From assembly GCA_002393955.1 (NCBI GenBank), contig DGSK01000046.1, positions 1 through 41,442 of the forward strand: DNA of 41,442 nucleotides, given 5' to 3'. This document shows positions 32,938-41,442 of the stretch, piece by piece. Both the position numbers and the translations under genes were made by a program. The stretch's first letter is position 1. Each line of letters opens with the position of its first letter. Source of the DNA: Lachnospiraceae bacterium UBA4364. Lineage in GTDB: Bacteria > Bacillota > Clostridia > Lachnospirales > Lachnospiraceae. The notes below the pieces were generated by a model. It ran no database searches, was not told where the DNA came from, and saw nothing but the letters and a program-made list of their open reading frames with translations.

Positions 32938-35535
32938 TCATTGCAAAAGTATTTTTTTGTCCTCCGGAAGATACGAGTAAATCATCTCCTCAAGCTTAAC
33001 GGGATTAATTGGCTTGGTGAGATAATCGGTAAAACCGGCCTCCATGTATGTCTCCTTTGCACCGGATATTGCATTGGCGGTAAGGCACACTATCGGAGTA
33101 TCCGCATTAGGATTGTCCGGATACTTTTCCCTCAGTTCTTTTAAGGTCTCTATTCCATCCATAACAGGCATCATATGGTCCAGGAATATGATGTCATACT
33201 TATTTTCGGCGGCAAGCTCGATACATTCCCGGCCGCCGGCGGCAGAATCTACTTTGATCTCCGTCTTTTTAAGAAGTCCTTTAAATACCACTATATTAAT
33301 GGGCGTGTCATCAACCATGAGAATGCATGCATCGGGAGCCTTAAACTTGGGCACATACTTTTCTTTTGAAGCATCCCCGTCCGATGCTTTTTCGAAATCA
33401 CCTATGGGTGTACGCTTTCTGACCGGCTGAATGATCTCAAAGGAAAAAACGGAACCCTTTCCGTACTCGCTTTCCACAGTGAGCTCTCCCCCCATCATAT
33501 GTAGAAGGTTGCTTGTGATATTCAGTCCGAGGCCGGTACCCTCGATATTTCTGTTCTTCTTTTCATCAAGCCTTACAAACTGGCCAAAAAGCTTTTCCAT
33601 ATCTTCTTTCCTGATGCCCATTCCGGTATCCGTCACGGAAACTTTCAGTCCGATCGTATCGGTCTTCTCCGGCTTCCTGCCAAAACCCACCTTGAGAGTA
33701 ACACTTCCCTTCTCAGTATATTTAACGGCATTGGTCAGCAGATTGGTGATAACCTGTTTGATCCTGATCTCGTCACCAAAAAGCCCACTGGGAAGTTCGG
33801 GATCTATCTCCATTATGAATTTAAGATCCTTGGCATCAGCCTTAGGTCCTATCATATTCTTCAGGTCATTTAAAAGTGACCCGGTCTCATACTCCACGGG
33901 AATGATGTCCATCTTGCCGGACTCGATCTTGGAGAAATCAAGGATATCGTTGATCAGCACTAACAGTGATGTACCGGCGCTCTTGATATTATTTGCATAA
34001 GATATGATCGAAGGATCGTCGCATTCACGAAGTATCATTTCATTCATTCCAAGAACCGCAGTGATAGGAGTCCTGATCTCATGGGACATATTTGAAAGGA
34101 ATGCAGACTTTGCCTCGTTGGCGGCAACGGCACTGTCGGATATGTTCTTAAGCCTCTCTCTTTCTTCTCTTTCTCTTGTGATATTTTCAAGCATCCAGAG
34201 CACATGTGCGACCTTGCCGTCTCTGGTCCTCTCCGAAACTATGAGCCTTGCCCTTACCCAGATATTGCCAAAGCTCTGGTACTCAATAGTCAGGGTATCC
34301 ACATCCTTCATACGTTCATCTATGGTATCCATATCCGTAAATTCCACAGCAGCCTTTTTTGTAGGCGACTCCGGGAGACCATTCATTATATTAAAGAACA
34401 CTTCATTCATATTATGGTCCACGCTGGCAACTGCCTTTGAAATGGCCGGATTGACATTCTTGATTTCAATGACACTGTCATTGATCACATCCAGATCACA
34501 AAGTGACATGTAGATATCAGCCGTAGAATTGATAACCTTCTGCAGCCTTTCGTTTGCCAGCTCTTTTTTGCCTGAGCTGATAGTGATAGTGGTAAATATC
34601 AGAAGGGTGAGAACTATAGATACAACGCTCAGTATCACTATGAGCCTGATAGGTCTGTAAACTTTATCCGAATCAGCATATGTGATACTGTACCATTCGC
34701 CTCTGATAGGACACGAATACACAGTATAGCTTGTATTGTCATACTTTATGTCAAAGCTGTTTTCATCTGAATTCATTACCGTAGTCAGTATATAACCGCC
34801 TATATTGTCCTGGTCCTCAAGATAATTATTTCCGCGCTGACTGCTGTCTGTATGTGCTACCACAAAACCCTCATTACTAAGGACCATGCTTATCGACGAA
34901 AGACCTTTTGTATCTGTTTTTTCAACAATGCTCTGAATTTCTTCAAGGGTAACGTCGATAGCAACAACACTTTTGCCATCAGAAAGTACCTTTGCAAGTG
35001 TCATGATCACCTGGCCGGTATATAGGTCAAGATATGGGTCTATAAGCATTACATCACCATTTCCCTCTACTGCCTTAATATACCAGGGGCGTTCCGTAGG
35101 AACAAAGCCTTCATAGGGTTCCCACCCCAGGCCGTCGTAATACTCACCGTCTATACAGGCGTAAAGTCCGGTGGATCCCGGAAGCGTAGTCTTTATGATG
35201 ACATCTGATTCATGCTGGATAAAATCAAGGATTTCCTGTTTAGAATCTCCCTCTTTTATCATGTTGTCGATGGTATAGCTTGAAATCTCAAGGGCATTTA
35301 TTCCTGTGGAAAGATACAGTTCGATATCACCCGCTGTGTTTTCAGCACTGAGCTCGCCACCCCCGAGGATACTTTTCTTGGCGTAATTCTGAAGAAGTCC
35401 GTTGTAAACAAAGATTATTATAATAAAGATCATGGCTAAGACAGGAAAGATCAGGGCATTCTTCATTCCGGACCAGCGCATGAGATCCGAAAAATTAATG
35501 CTGCTCTTTATTTTCTTATTTTCCTGTTTTCCCAT
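32938..35535 (-). CDS. Hybrid sensor histidine kinase with dCache sensor
   Basis: 865 residues from ATG 35535 (GGGGGAG upstream). One membrane segment near 25-45, an extracellular dCache-like sensor to about 295 (PGSTGLYACIDGEYYDGLGW, FVPTERPWYIKAV, DPYLDLYTGQVIMTLAKVL), a second membrane segment (about 297-320), and a PAS-like region. Then come HisKA with H485 in FLSNMSHEIRTPITAVLGM, an ATPase domain with NLLTNAVKYT, DTGMGIRKEDMEKLFGQF and GTGLGL, and a C-terminal receiver with phospho-acceptor D786 in DIIFLDHMMPVMDG. It is complete. PERPWY-type motifs in dCache domains often bind amino acids, but the ligand is unknown. It is divergent from the T-box trpB2 unit. No output regulator is adjacent. 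Confidence 0.94.
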   Translation of the reverse strand: MGKQENKKIKSSINFSDLMRWSGMKNALIFPVLAMIFIIIIFVYNGLLQNYAKKSILGGGELSAENTAGDIELYLSTGINALEISSYTIDNMIKEGDSKQEILDFIQHESDVIIKTTLPGSTGLYACIDGEYYDGLGWEPYEGFVPTERPWYIKAVEGNGDVMLIDPYLDLYTGQVIMTLAKVLSDGKSVVAIDVTLEEIQSIVEKTDTKGLSSISMVLSNEGFVVAHTDSSQRGNNYLEDQDNIGGYILTTVMNSDENSFDIKYDNTSYTVYSCPIRGEWYSITYADSDKVYRPIRLIVILSVVSIVLTLLIFTTITISSGKKELANERLQKVINSTADIYMSLCDLDVINDSVIEIKNVNPAISKAVASVDHNMNEVFFNIMNGLPESPTKKAAVEFTDMDTIDERMKDVDTLTIEYQSFGNIWVRARLIVSERTRDGKVAHVLWMLENITREREERERLKNISDSAVAANEAKSAFLSNMSHEIRTPITAVLGMNEMILRECDDPSIISYANNIKSAGTSLLVLINDILDFSKIESGKMDIIPVEYETGSLLNDLKNMIGPKADAKDLKFIMEIDPELPSGLFGDEIRIKQVITNLLTNAVKYTEKGSVTLKVGFGRKPEKTDTIGLKVSVTDTGMGIRKEDMEKLFGQFVRLDEKKNRNIEGTGLGLNITSNLLHMMGGELTVESEYGKGSVFSFEIIQPVRKRTPIGDFEKASDGDASKEKYVPKFKAPDACILMVDDTPINIVVFKGLLKKTEIKVDSAAGGRECIELAAENKYDIIFLDHMMPVMDGIETLKELREKYPDNPNADTPIVCLTANAISGAKETYMEAGFTDYLTKPINPVKLEEMIYSYLPEDKKILLQ

Positions 35536-35615
35536 TGTGCTCCCCCGAAAAAAGAAAATATATTTAAATTTTACCTTCATATTATTTATGCGTCAATCTG
35601 ATTAAAATTTTCTTA

Positions 35616-35645
35616 TTGACATTCATTTTTCATCTATGTTACACT
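35616..35645 (+). promoter_or_regulatory. Promoter of the trpB2 T-box unit
   Basis: A perfect -35 TTGACA (35616-35621), 18-bp spacer and -10 TACACT (35640-35645) with a TG extension. The start point is expected near 35652, just before the T-box leader. Confidence 0.65.
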
Positions 35646-35651
35646 CAAATA

Positions 35652-35926
35652 AACCGTTGAGGAAGAGTAAGTAAGTTTAAACCTCCTTTTCCAAGAGAGC
35701 TGCGGATGGTGTGATCGCAGTAAAAGTGTTTAAGCCGAATGGACTTCTGAGGGCGAGCAGAAACGGGAAACCGGAGTATGTGAGACGGAGCGGAACTCCG
35801 TAAAAAATCCGGCATATGATAGTATGCTTAAGTGGGTGTTTGATACACCAAGCCGGGTGGCACCGCAGGATGAGAATATTCATACCTGTCCCAGCAGTAA
35901 GAAAACTGTGGGACAGGTATTTTTTT
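35652..35926 (+). promoter_or_regulatory. T-box riboswitch, probably tRNA-Trp specific
   Basis: Leader of about 275 nt. The T-box itself reads GGGTGGCACCGCAGG (about 35855-35869), near consensus, followed by an antiterminator/terminator switch. An AGTAA and GGATGGTGTGATCGCAG-type Stem I with the AG bulge and GNTG loop is upstream. The sequence GAATGGAC (about 35738-35745) fits a specifier loop with codon TGG, so uncharged tRNA-Trp should allow read-through. This matches the downstream tryptophan synthase beta gene. Confidence 0.87.
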
Positions 35927-35927
35927 G
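35883..35927 (+). terminator. T-box-controlled terminator
   Basis: ACCTGTCCCA-CAGT pairs with ACTG-TGGGACAGGT, followed by ATTTTTTT. The 5' arm overlaps the antiterminator region, so it forms when tRNA-Trp is charged. Confidence 0.9.
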
Positions 35928-36002
35928 TTCCACCATAACATATTTACATGAACATCAAAAATGTACAGAAAATGATGTACAAACAAAAGAAAGGAGACAG
36001 AT

Positions 36003-37379
36003 ATGTCAGAGAAAAAAATCCCTTACAAGATCTATTTATCGGAAGATGAGATTCCCAAAGCATGGTATAACATGAGGGCTGATATGAAGGTTAAGCCCGC
36101 TCCCCTTTTAAACCCGGGGACAGGCAAGCCCCTTACAGCCGAAGAGCTCTCACCGATCTTCTGCGATGAACTGGTAGCTCAGGAACTGGATGAGAATACA
36201 CCTTTTATCGACATTCCGGATGAGATCAGAAACTTCTATACAATGTACCGTCCCTCACCCTTAGTAAGGGCTTACTGCCTGGAAGAAAAGCTCCAGACAC
36301 CTGCCAAGATCTACTACAAATTCGAGGGAAACAATACCAGCGGAAGCCACAAGCTGAACTCAGCCATCGCACAGGCCTACTACGCAAAGAAGCAGGGACT
36401 TAAAGGTGTGACCACAGAAACCGGTGCCGGCCAGTGGGGTACTGCACTTTCCATGGCATGCTCATACTTTGGTCTGGACTGTAAGGTATACATGGTAAAA
36501 GTTTCCTATGAGCAGAAGCCTTTCCGCCGTGAAGTAATGCGCACTTACGGAGCATCCGTTGTTCCTTCACCCTCGGAGACTACAGAAGTAGGAAAGAAAA
36601 TCCTTGCCGAGCATCCCGGAACCACCGGAAGCCTTGGCTGTGCGATCTCTGAAGCAGTTGAAGTAGCTACAAAGAATCCCGGATACCGCTATGTACTGGG
36701 AAGCGTGCTGAATCAGGTACTGCTCCACCAGTCAGTCATCGGTCTTGAGGCAAAGGCTGCAATGGATAAGTATGACATAAAGCCTGACATCATCATCGGA
36801 TGTGCCGGCGGCGGCTCAAACTTAGGCGGCCTTATCGCTCCCTTCATGGGTGAAAAGCTCCGTGGCGAAGCTGATTACAGAATTATCGCTGTTGAACCTG
36901 CTTCATGCCCCAGCTTCACAAGAGGAAAATTTGCTTATGATTTCTGCGATACCGGCATGATCTGCCCCCTTGCAAAGATGTACACGCTGGGAAGCAGCTT
37001 CATTCCTTCGGCAAACCACGCAGGCGGCTTACGTTTCCACGGAATGAGCAGCACGCTTTCACAGCTCTACCACGACGGATATATGGAAGCTACAAGCGTA
37101 GAACAGACTTCAGTATTCGAAGCAGCAGAGCAGTTTGCACGTGTTGAAGGTATCCTGCCCGCACCTGAAAGCTCACACGCTATCCGCGCAGCCATAAACG
37201 AGGCCCTTAAGTGTAAGGAGACCGGTGAAGAAAAGACCATTCTATTCGGTCTTACCGGTACAGGATATTTTGATCTTGTCGCTTATGAGAAGTTCCACAA
37301 CGGCGAAATGACAGATGAGATACCTACCGACGAGCAGCTTCAGGCATCATTTGCAAAACTGCCTAAGGTAGATGCTTAA
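36003..37379 (+). CDS. trpB: Tryptophan synthase beta chain, TrpB2 type
   Basis: 458-residue PLP enzyme making tryptophan from indole (or indole released elsewhere) and serine. The PLP lysine is K117 in SGSHKLNSA. ETGAGQWGTALS holds the catalytic Glu loop, and GCAGGGSNLGG is the phosphate-binding loop. The length, the N-terminal extension (MSEKKIPYKIYLSEDEIPKA) and MYRPSPLVRAYCLEEKL identify the TrpB2 branch rather than classical TrpB1, which is about 400 residues. TrpB2 enzymes usually lack a partnering TrpA, and no trpA is adjacent. AAAGGAG stands before ATG 36003. A T-box with a Trp-type specifier controls it, so it is induced by tryptophan shortage. It is a single-gene unit, ended by a terminator at 37422. 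Confidence 0.95.
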   Translation: MSEKKIPYKIYLSEDEIPKAWYNMRADMKVKPAPLLNPGTGKPLTAEELSPIFCDELVAQELDENTPFIDIPDEIRNFYTMYRPSPLVRAYCLEEKLQTPAKIYYKFEGNNTSGSHKLNSAIAQAYYAKKQGLKGVTTETGAGQWGTALSMACSYFGLDCKVYMVKVSYEQKPFRREVMRTYGASVVPSPSETTEVGKKILAEHPGTTGSLGCAISEAVEVATKNPGYRYVLGSVLNQVLLHQSVIGLEAKAAMDKYDIKPDIIIGCAGGGSNLGGLIAPFMGEKLRGEADYRIIAVEPASCPSFTRGKFAYDFCDTGMICPLAKMYTLGSSFIPSANHAGGLRFHGMSSTLSQLYHDGYMEATSVEQTSVFEAAEQFARVEGILPAPESSHAIRAAINEALKCKETGEEKTILFGLTGTGYFDLVAYEKFHNGEMTDEIPTDEQLQASFAKLPKVDA

Positions 37380-37421
37380 GATTTAAAACAGTTAAACCCC
37401 AATTACCCCCCCTATGAATAA

Positions 37422-37454
37422 CCCCGTGTACTCAGGTACACGGGGTGTTTATTT
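37422..37454 (+). terminator. Terminator of trpB2
   Basis: CCCCGTGTAC pairs with GTACACGGGG around TCAG, followed by TGTTTATTT. It lies about 45 nt after the trpB2 stop. Confidence 0.85.
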
Positions 37455-37458
37455 AGTG

Positions 37459-37503
37459 AAACTTCCCACATATATTCTGTTACAGACTTTGTGTGGGAAG
37501 TTT
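37459..37503. repeat. AAACTTCCCACA inverted repeat
   Basis: AAACTTCCCACA (37459-37470) and TGTGGGAAGTTT (37492-37503) form a 12-bp inverted repeat with a 21-nt loop. The first arm with four more bases (16 nt identical) recurs at 41426-41441, and AAACTTCCCAC at about 22966-22976. It looks like a small dispersed intergenic repeat of this genome. Confidence 0.6.
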
Positions 37504-37561
37504 AATTAAACTTACACAGAAATTTAATCTATGCGGTGTGGATTTTACAGTTCCTTAATCC

Positions 37562-38221
37562 TCAGTCAAGCTTCAGCACATAGCCCTTGCTCTCCCTATC
37601 CCGACTAAGGACCACGGTGCTGTTCTTAAGATCGTAGAGGGTACAGGAGCCGAATTCGTATATGTTTCCGGTACGGTCCTGGCCGACAACAGTGATTCTT
37701 ACTGCATCGTCCTGGGCGTAAGGGTCCAGGATAGCTCCTGTGTAATGGAAGAAACCGGCATCAGGCAGATCGGAGATGCCGAGTATCTCGTACATGTCCA
37801 CGTCTCCGTCCTCGGTGCTGATACACATATGCACAATATCTATTCCGCTGGTATTTGTGAAATAAATGCTGACATCCTGAGTAGAAAGGGAATCGGGAGC
37901 CTGCTCCCGTACAAGGCTGTCAGGCTGTGGCTTATCATTTTCTGTAGCATCCGTGCCTGATTCCGTAGTATCACTTGCGCCCTCGTCAACCGGAACAGCT
38001 GTAAAGCCCATATCTCCCGGCACATCAGCATCAGAATCGGAAGTGTTTCTTGCAGCCAGGTCAGCCAGAGTGCCTGTGGCTGAATCTGAGGCAGCATCTC
38101 CGTCGGAAACACTGTCCTTTACACCCTTCCCAAGACCGCAGCCGGCAAGCAGAGACAAAGCCAGGATCATTATGGCTATATGGGAGACTGTATGAATATA
38201 TCTTGATGCTCTTTTTTTCAT
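37562..38221 (-). CDS. Putative lipoprotein of unknown function
   Basis: 219 residues from ATG 38221, preceded by AAAGAGAA. A signal peptide with lipobox (IMILALSLLAGCGLGKG) predicts a membrane-anchored lipoprotein. It is followed by an Asp/Ser/Thr-rich linker (about 35-105) like that of the other lipoprotein in this window. The last 100 residues form a small beta domain: VSIYFTNTSGIDIVHMCIST, DDAVRITVVGQDRTGNIYEF, CTLYDLKNSTVVLSRD. This pattern resembles domains found beside surface enzymes, but I do not recognise a family. The gene lies 19 nt after the cellulase gene on the same strand, so it is probably co-expressed with it. Confidence 0.7.
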   Translation of the reverse strand: MKKRASRYIHTVSHIAIMILALSLLAGCGLGKGVKDSVSDGDAASDSATGTLADLAARNTSDSDADVPGDMGFTAVPVDEGASDTTESGTDATENDKPQPDSLVREQAPDSLSTQDVSIYFTNTSGIDIVHMCISTEDGDVDMYEILGISDLPDAGFFHYTGAILDPYAQDDAVRITVVGQDRTGNIYEFGSCTLYDLKNSTVVLSRDRESKGYVLKLD

Positions 38222-38240
38222 ATTTCTCTTTAAGCTACAA

Positions 38241-39968
38241 TCAGTTTCCAACAGTTACTGTAGGGGTTCCCAGGCTCTCGCTTGTCTTTATTATGAATCC
38301 CACTTCTATGCTCTCGCCTGCTGCCAGTGAGGAATTGAAATCCTCAGGCTTTATGCTCACGGTATTTCCTGACGCAGTGATATTACCGCTCCAGAACTGG
38401 TCGATGCTCACATTACCGCCAAAGCTGACTGTCACGCTCCATCCTGAGATCTTGCTGCTGCTTGTATTCTTTACATTGACAACATACTGGTAGAAATCCG
38501 CCTTGCCGTCGTTCCAGTGATTGCTCTGCGTAAGTGTCACGCTTGTATTCGCAGACGAGCTGCTTGCAGCAGGCTCGGATGAGCTATTGTTGTTATTGTT
38601 ATCACTTGGCTGGCTGCTTTGAGAACTGTCCGCCAGGTCAAGGGATCCCAGCGGCACGCCGTTATTAAGCACACCTACATACCACTTTCCGGCATCCGAC
38701 AGATCAGACTCCGACCATCCTGATGTCTTGCTGCATCCAGAGTTTATAAGTGCCGCAGTTTCATTTTTGTTGCACAGACTCCATATACAGTAGCTTACGG
38801 AGTTTTTGTCCATCAGGTCTACCCATGCATTGGCAGAACTGAAATCATTTCCGCCGCTTCCGCTGGCATCACAGGTTCCGAACTCTGTTACAAATATAGG
38901 CAGTCCGCTGTTTATGGCATTCTGCATGGTCTTCCTAAGGCTGTCCTTATGGGTTGCCGCATAGAAATGCAGGGTATACATGATGTTGGTATAGCCTGTA
39001 ATAGGATCTGCAGCCGCCTTGTCCACTTCCTGAGACCAGGTGGGGGTTCCTACTATTATTATTGCGTCAGGATTGTTTTTCTTGATGACAGGGATCACCT
39101 GTTCTGCGTAATTCTTGATGGTAGGCCAGTTCACACCGCCGTTTGGTTCGTTACATATCTCATAGATCACGTTGTCATAGCCTGCATACTTTGCGGACAT
39201 CTCGTCAAAGAAAGCTATGGCCTCCGCAGTGTGCTTATTGGGATCCTGGTCCTGAAGTATGTGCCAGTCTATGATTACATACATTCCCAGGTCGGTAGCA
39301 TAACCTACGCCGTTATTCACCATGGTTTTCATCTGGGATGATCCGCCCTCACAGTATCCGCCATACTCTGCGGTATACATTGCAAGCCTTACGCAGTTTG
39401 CACCCCACTCATCACGAAGTGTCTGGAAGGATGCCTTATTTACATACTCAGGGAACCATGCCAGTCCATGAGTGGATACGCCCTTTATCTGGAAAGTCTT
39501 GCCATTGCAGTCCACAAGGTGTGTGCCGTTTACCTTGAGCTCACCGTGAAGGGAAACCGGCGTTCCGCTTGCAGCCTTAGGAGCAGGTGCCTCTGTCGCC
39601 GCAGCCTCAGCAGTCGGAGCTGCCATTTCTGTTGCCGCCGCAGTAGCTGTCTGAGTTTCTGCTGCAGGCTGCTGCGCGCTTTCTTCTACAGGTGTTTCAG
39701 CAGAAGTTTCCGCAGGCTCTTCAGCCTGACTCTCTGCAGAGCCTGACTCTTCCGTGGAAGGCTCCTCTGTTGCATCCACTGTCTCAGGAACATCTTCCTC
39801 CGGCGCAGTGCTTTCTGCGTCTGCAGTGAGCACTTCGCTTTCAGCAACATTTGTGGCAGGTTCCGTTTTGGAATTCCCGCTAAACAGGAAAACAAGTGTT
39901 GCAATACCGGCTCCGATTATGAAAGTAGCTGCGATTATTATTATCAGCTGTTTCTTAGACTTGTCCAT
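38241..39968 (-). CDS. Cell-surface GH5 endoglucanase with a CBM2-like module
   Basis: 575-residue cellulase. Residues 8-30 (LIIIIAATFIIGAGIATLVFLF) form a signal anchor. Residues 35-135 are an acidic, Ala/Glu/Thr-rich linker. The GH5 catalytic domain (about 138-435) shows WHGL-like STHGLAWFPEY, ANCVRLAMYT, DWHILQDQDP, acid/base E274 in YEICNEPNGG and nucleophile E362 in IFVTEFGTCDASG, which together fit subfamily 2. A Ser/Asn-rich linker (445-475) leads to a carbohydrate-binding module of the CBM2 type (SNHWNDGKADFYQYVVNV, ISGWSVTVSF, FWSGNI) with exposed aromatic residues. It hydrolyses cellulose-type beta-1,4-glucans at the cell surface, which points to a plant-polymer degrader. It is followed by the lipoprotein gene. 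Confidence 0.93.
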   Translation of the reverse strand: MDKSKKQLIIIIAATFIIGAGIATLVFLFSGNSKTEPATNVAESEVLTADAESTAPEEDVPETVDATEEPSTEESGSAESQAEEPAETSAETPVEESAQQPAAETQTATAAATEMAAPTAEAAATEAPAPKAASGTPVSLHGELKVNGTHLVDCNGKTFQIKGVSTHGLAWFPEYVNKASFQTLRDEWGANCVRLAMYTAEYGGYCEGGSSQMKTMVNNGVGYATDLGMYVIIDWHILQDQDPNKHTAEAIAFFDEMSAKYAGYDNVIYEICNEPNGGVNWPTIKNYAEQVIPVIKKNNPDAIIIVGTPTWSQEVDKAAADPITGYTNIMYTLHFYAATHKDSLRKTMQNAINSGLPIFVTEFGTCDASGSGGNDFSSANAWVDLMDKNSVSYCIWSLCNKNETAALINSGCSKTSGWSESDLSDAGKWYVGVLNNGVPLGSLDLADSSQSSQPSDNNNNNSSSEPAASSSSANTSVTLTQSNHWNDGKADFYQYVVNVKNTSSSKISGWSVTVSFGGNVSIDQFWSGNITASGNTVSIKPEDFNSSLAAGESIEVGFIIKTSESLGTPTVTVGN

Positions 39969-40050
39969 ATTAAACCTCCATGCATGATGCAGCTCTCACG
40001 CATCAAATGTCAGATCCGCCGCTGCGGCTATGCACACTCACACGCTATCC

Positions 40051-41235
40051 TCACGCTGTCTTCTTATCCGGAAACTTACTGTATAAAAGCTTCAGTATTA
40101 TAGGCACGCTTATACTGGATACGATTATCAGCAGGATAACTGCCGTAAAATAGCTTGAGTCTATTATACCAAGATTCATTCCTTTATTTGTAATGATCAG
40201 TGCCACTTCTCCCCTGGTCATCATTCCCACACCGATCTTTAAGCTGTCAGTCCAGCTGAACTTCATGCACTTGGAAACGACTCCGCAGCCGATTATCTTG
40301 CCAAGACAGGCCACCAGCACAAATAATACGGAGAAAAGTATCATATCCACCACTATATGAGAGAAGTCAGTTTTTAATCCTATCCCCACAAAGAAAATAG
40401 GAGCGAATATCATATAACTGTTGATATTTACCTTCCTGTCGATATATTCCGCGTCCCTTACATTGCAGAGAATGATACCTGCGATATACGCGCCGGTAAT
40501 ATCAGCAATTCCGAAATACTTCTCCGCTATATAAGAAAGTATAAAGCAGAGCCCTAATCCGATTATGGGAATACGCCTGGTGTGGGGATATCTTGCATCT
40601 ATTTTCTTGAATATCTGATAGAAAACAATACCAAACAAAAGGGCAAGCACCAGGAATGCTACGGTTTTTAATATAACTATTCCCGGATTATTTGCAGGAT
40701 CCTTCATGCCCAGCACAAAGGTAAGTACTATGATTCCTATTACATCATCGATTATGGCTGCACTGAGTATGGTCTGCCCTATGGTACCCTGCAGGTGTCC
40801 CATTTCCTTAAGGGATTCAACTGTAATACTTACGGAAGTAGCAGTCATTATGCAGCCTATAAAGAGTGCTTTGAAAAAGCTCTCGGAACCCGGACCTTCC
40901 GTCCCATAAAATAAAGCATATAAAAGCGCGCCTCCGGCCAGGGGCACTGCCACGCCAAAGCATGCGATAACAAGCGCCTTTATGCCGGTCTTCTTAAGTT
41001 CCTTGAGATTAGTCTCAAGGCCTGCCGAGAACATTATCAGTATGACACCGATCTCAGCCATCTGGCTTATGAAGTCGCTGGGCTTTACCCAGCCTAACAG
41101 ACAGGGGCCGATTATAAGACCTGCCACGATCTCTCCCGCCACCGCAGGTATCCTGCATTTCTTAGCCACCAGTCCCATAAATTTAGCCGCAAGAATGATG
41201 ATCGCAAGGTCTCTGAGTATTATGTAGGTTTCCAT
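40051..41235 (-). CDS. Cation:proton antiporter of the CPA2 family
   Basis: 394-residue membrane protein with about twelve hydrophobic segments. The start is at ATG 41235, six nt after GGAAGGAAA; the open frame reaches 41265 without need. Landmarks are KKCRIPAVAGEIVAGLIIGP, the conserved FSAGLETNLKELKKTG, and TATSVSITVESLKEMG with the Thr/Ser-rich discontinuous helix. Also present are SAAIIDDVIGIIVLT with the ion-binding Asp-Asp pair, TGAYIAGIIL and MMTRGEVALII. These identify a NapA/KefB-like Na+/H+ or K+/H+ antiporter; the C-terminal TrkA-N domain of Kef proteins is absent. The role is pH and ion homeostasis at the cytoplasmic membrane. Confidence 0.93.
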   Translation of the reverse strand: METYIILRDLAIIILAAKFMGLVAKKCRIPAVAGEIVAGLIIGPCLLGWVKPSDFISQMAEIGVILIMFSAGLETNLKELKKTGIKALVIACFGVAVPLAGGALLYALFYGTEGPGSESFFKALFIGCIMTATSVSITVESLKEMGHLQGTIGQTILSAAIIDDVIGIIVLTFVLGMKDPANNPGIVILKTVAFLVLALLFGIVFYQIFKKIDARYPHTRRIPIIGLGLCFILSYIAEKYFGIADITGAYIAGIILCNVRDAEYIDRKVNINSYMIFAPIFFVGIGLKTDFSHIVVDMILFSVLFVLVACLGKIIGCGVVSKCMKFSWTDSLKIGVGMMTRGEVALIITNKGMNLGIIDSSYFTAVILLIIVSSISVPIILKLLYSKFPDKKTA

Positions 41236-41425
41236 AGTTTCCTTCCTTTTCGAACGGCCCCCCATTCCGTTCCATTTATGTCCTTAATAAACAACCCTTG
41301 TATAATATCATCTTTTATTTATTTTTCAAGAATTATCGTATAAACATTCATCCGGCATTCCGGTATAGCGGTTATTAAATAGCCGAACTGTCTGCACAGA
41401 ACACCGCTCAACTATTCAATAACTA

Positions 41426-41441
41426 AAACTTCCCACATATA
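41426..41441 (+). repeat. Second copy of the AAACTTCCCACA repeat at the window edge
   Basis: Sixteen bases are identical to 37459-37474. The copy runs into the right end of the window, so its partner arm cannot be seen. Confidence 0.55.
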
Positions 41442-41442
41442 G

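Overview
The window looks like a chromosomal segment of a low-to-mid G+C anaerobic Firmicute, most likely Lachnospiraceae (Butyrivibrio/Roseburia-like). This is an inference from several things: a class III anaerobic ribonucleotide reductase, a Trp T-box in front of a TrpB2-type gene, an anchored GH5-CBM2 cellulase, a Lachnospiraceae-type Rpn/PD-(D/E)XK 'transposase', and strong GGAGG-type ribosome binding sites throughout.

Left part (1 to about 17,640) is an accessory, visibly AT-richer island. It opens with the 3' part of an IS1182-type transposase and the right end of that element. Touching that end is a single degenerate copy of the CRISPR repeat (975-1011). On the minus strand there follow: a triple fusion HD phosphohydrolase / P-loop NTPase / CYTH-like protein; a large CARF-HEPN protein; a small DUF1232-like peptide gene; nrdD; and a compact operon read as CARF-HEPN (TIGR02710/Csm6-like) - cas1 - cas2 - a 937-residue fusion of a reverse transcriptase with an archaeo-eukaryotic primase (AEP/PrimPol) and a PriL-like cysteine region. 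A DUF6431 zinc-ribbon gene and two terminators separate this operon from a 26-repeat, 25-spacer CRISPR array (13893-15794). The ATTGACAC-like handle, the degenerate repeat at the left end and the terminators on the left show that the array is read on the minus strand, with its leader on the right (from 15795). No Cas10, Cas7, Cas5, Cas6 or other interference gene is visible. The window therefore holds an adaptation module plus candidate cyclic-oligoadenylate-responsive RNases, whose interference complex must be encoded elsewhere.

The proposed common theme is nucleotide chemistry around spacer capture. The RT could copy RNA, the primase could start or finish DNA strands, NrdD could supply dNTPs, Cas1-Cas2 would integrate, and the CARF-HEPN proteins would act as RNases once a type III complex makes the messenger. 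Consistent with RNA targeting, every spacer has an open reading frame on the plus strand, several spacers contain a ribosome binding site with ATG, and one reads IVVLFLDELNRA. The crRNAs, which come from the minus strand, would therefore be antisense to mRNAs.

The island ends with an Rpn-family nuclease gene and a decayed partial duplicate of it (16304-17638). From 17,628 on, ordinary chromosomal genes follow: a HAD 5'(3')-nucleotidase in an operon with an ABC-2 exporter, a divergent AraC regulator, a small membrane protein, a CheX-like/receiver protein, flotillin, a Ser/Thr kinase, a DUF3298 lipoprotein, a diguanylate cyclase, a DUF362 ferredoxin protein, HU, a hybrid histidine kinase, the T-box-controlled trpB2, a lipoprotein, the GH5 cellulase and a CPA2 cation/proton antiporter. 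A short motif, AAACTTCCCACA, recurs in three intergenic regions of this part.
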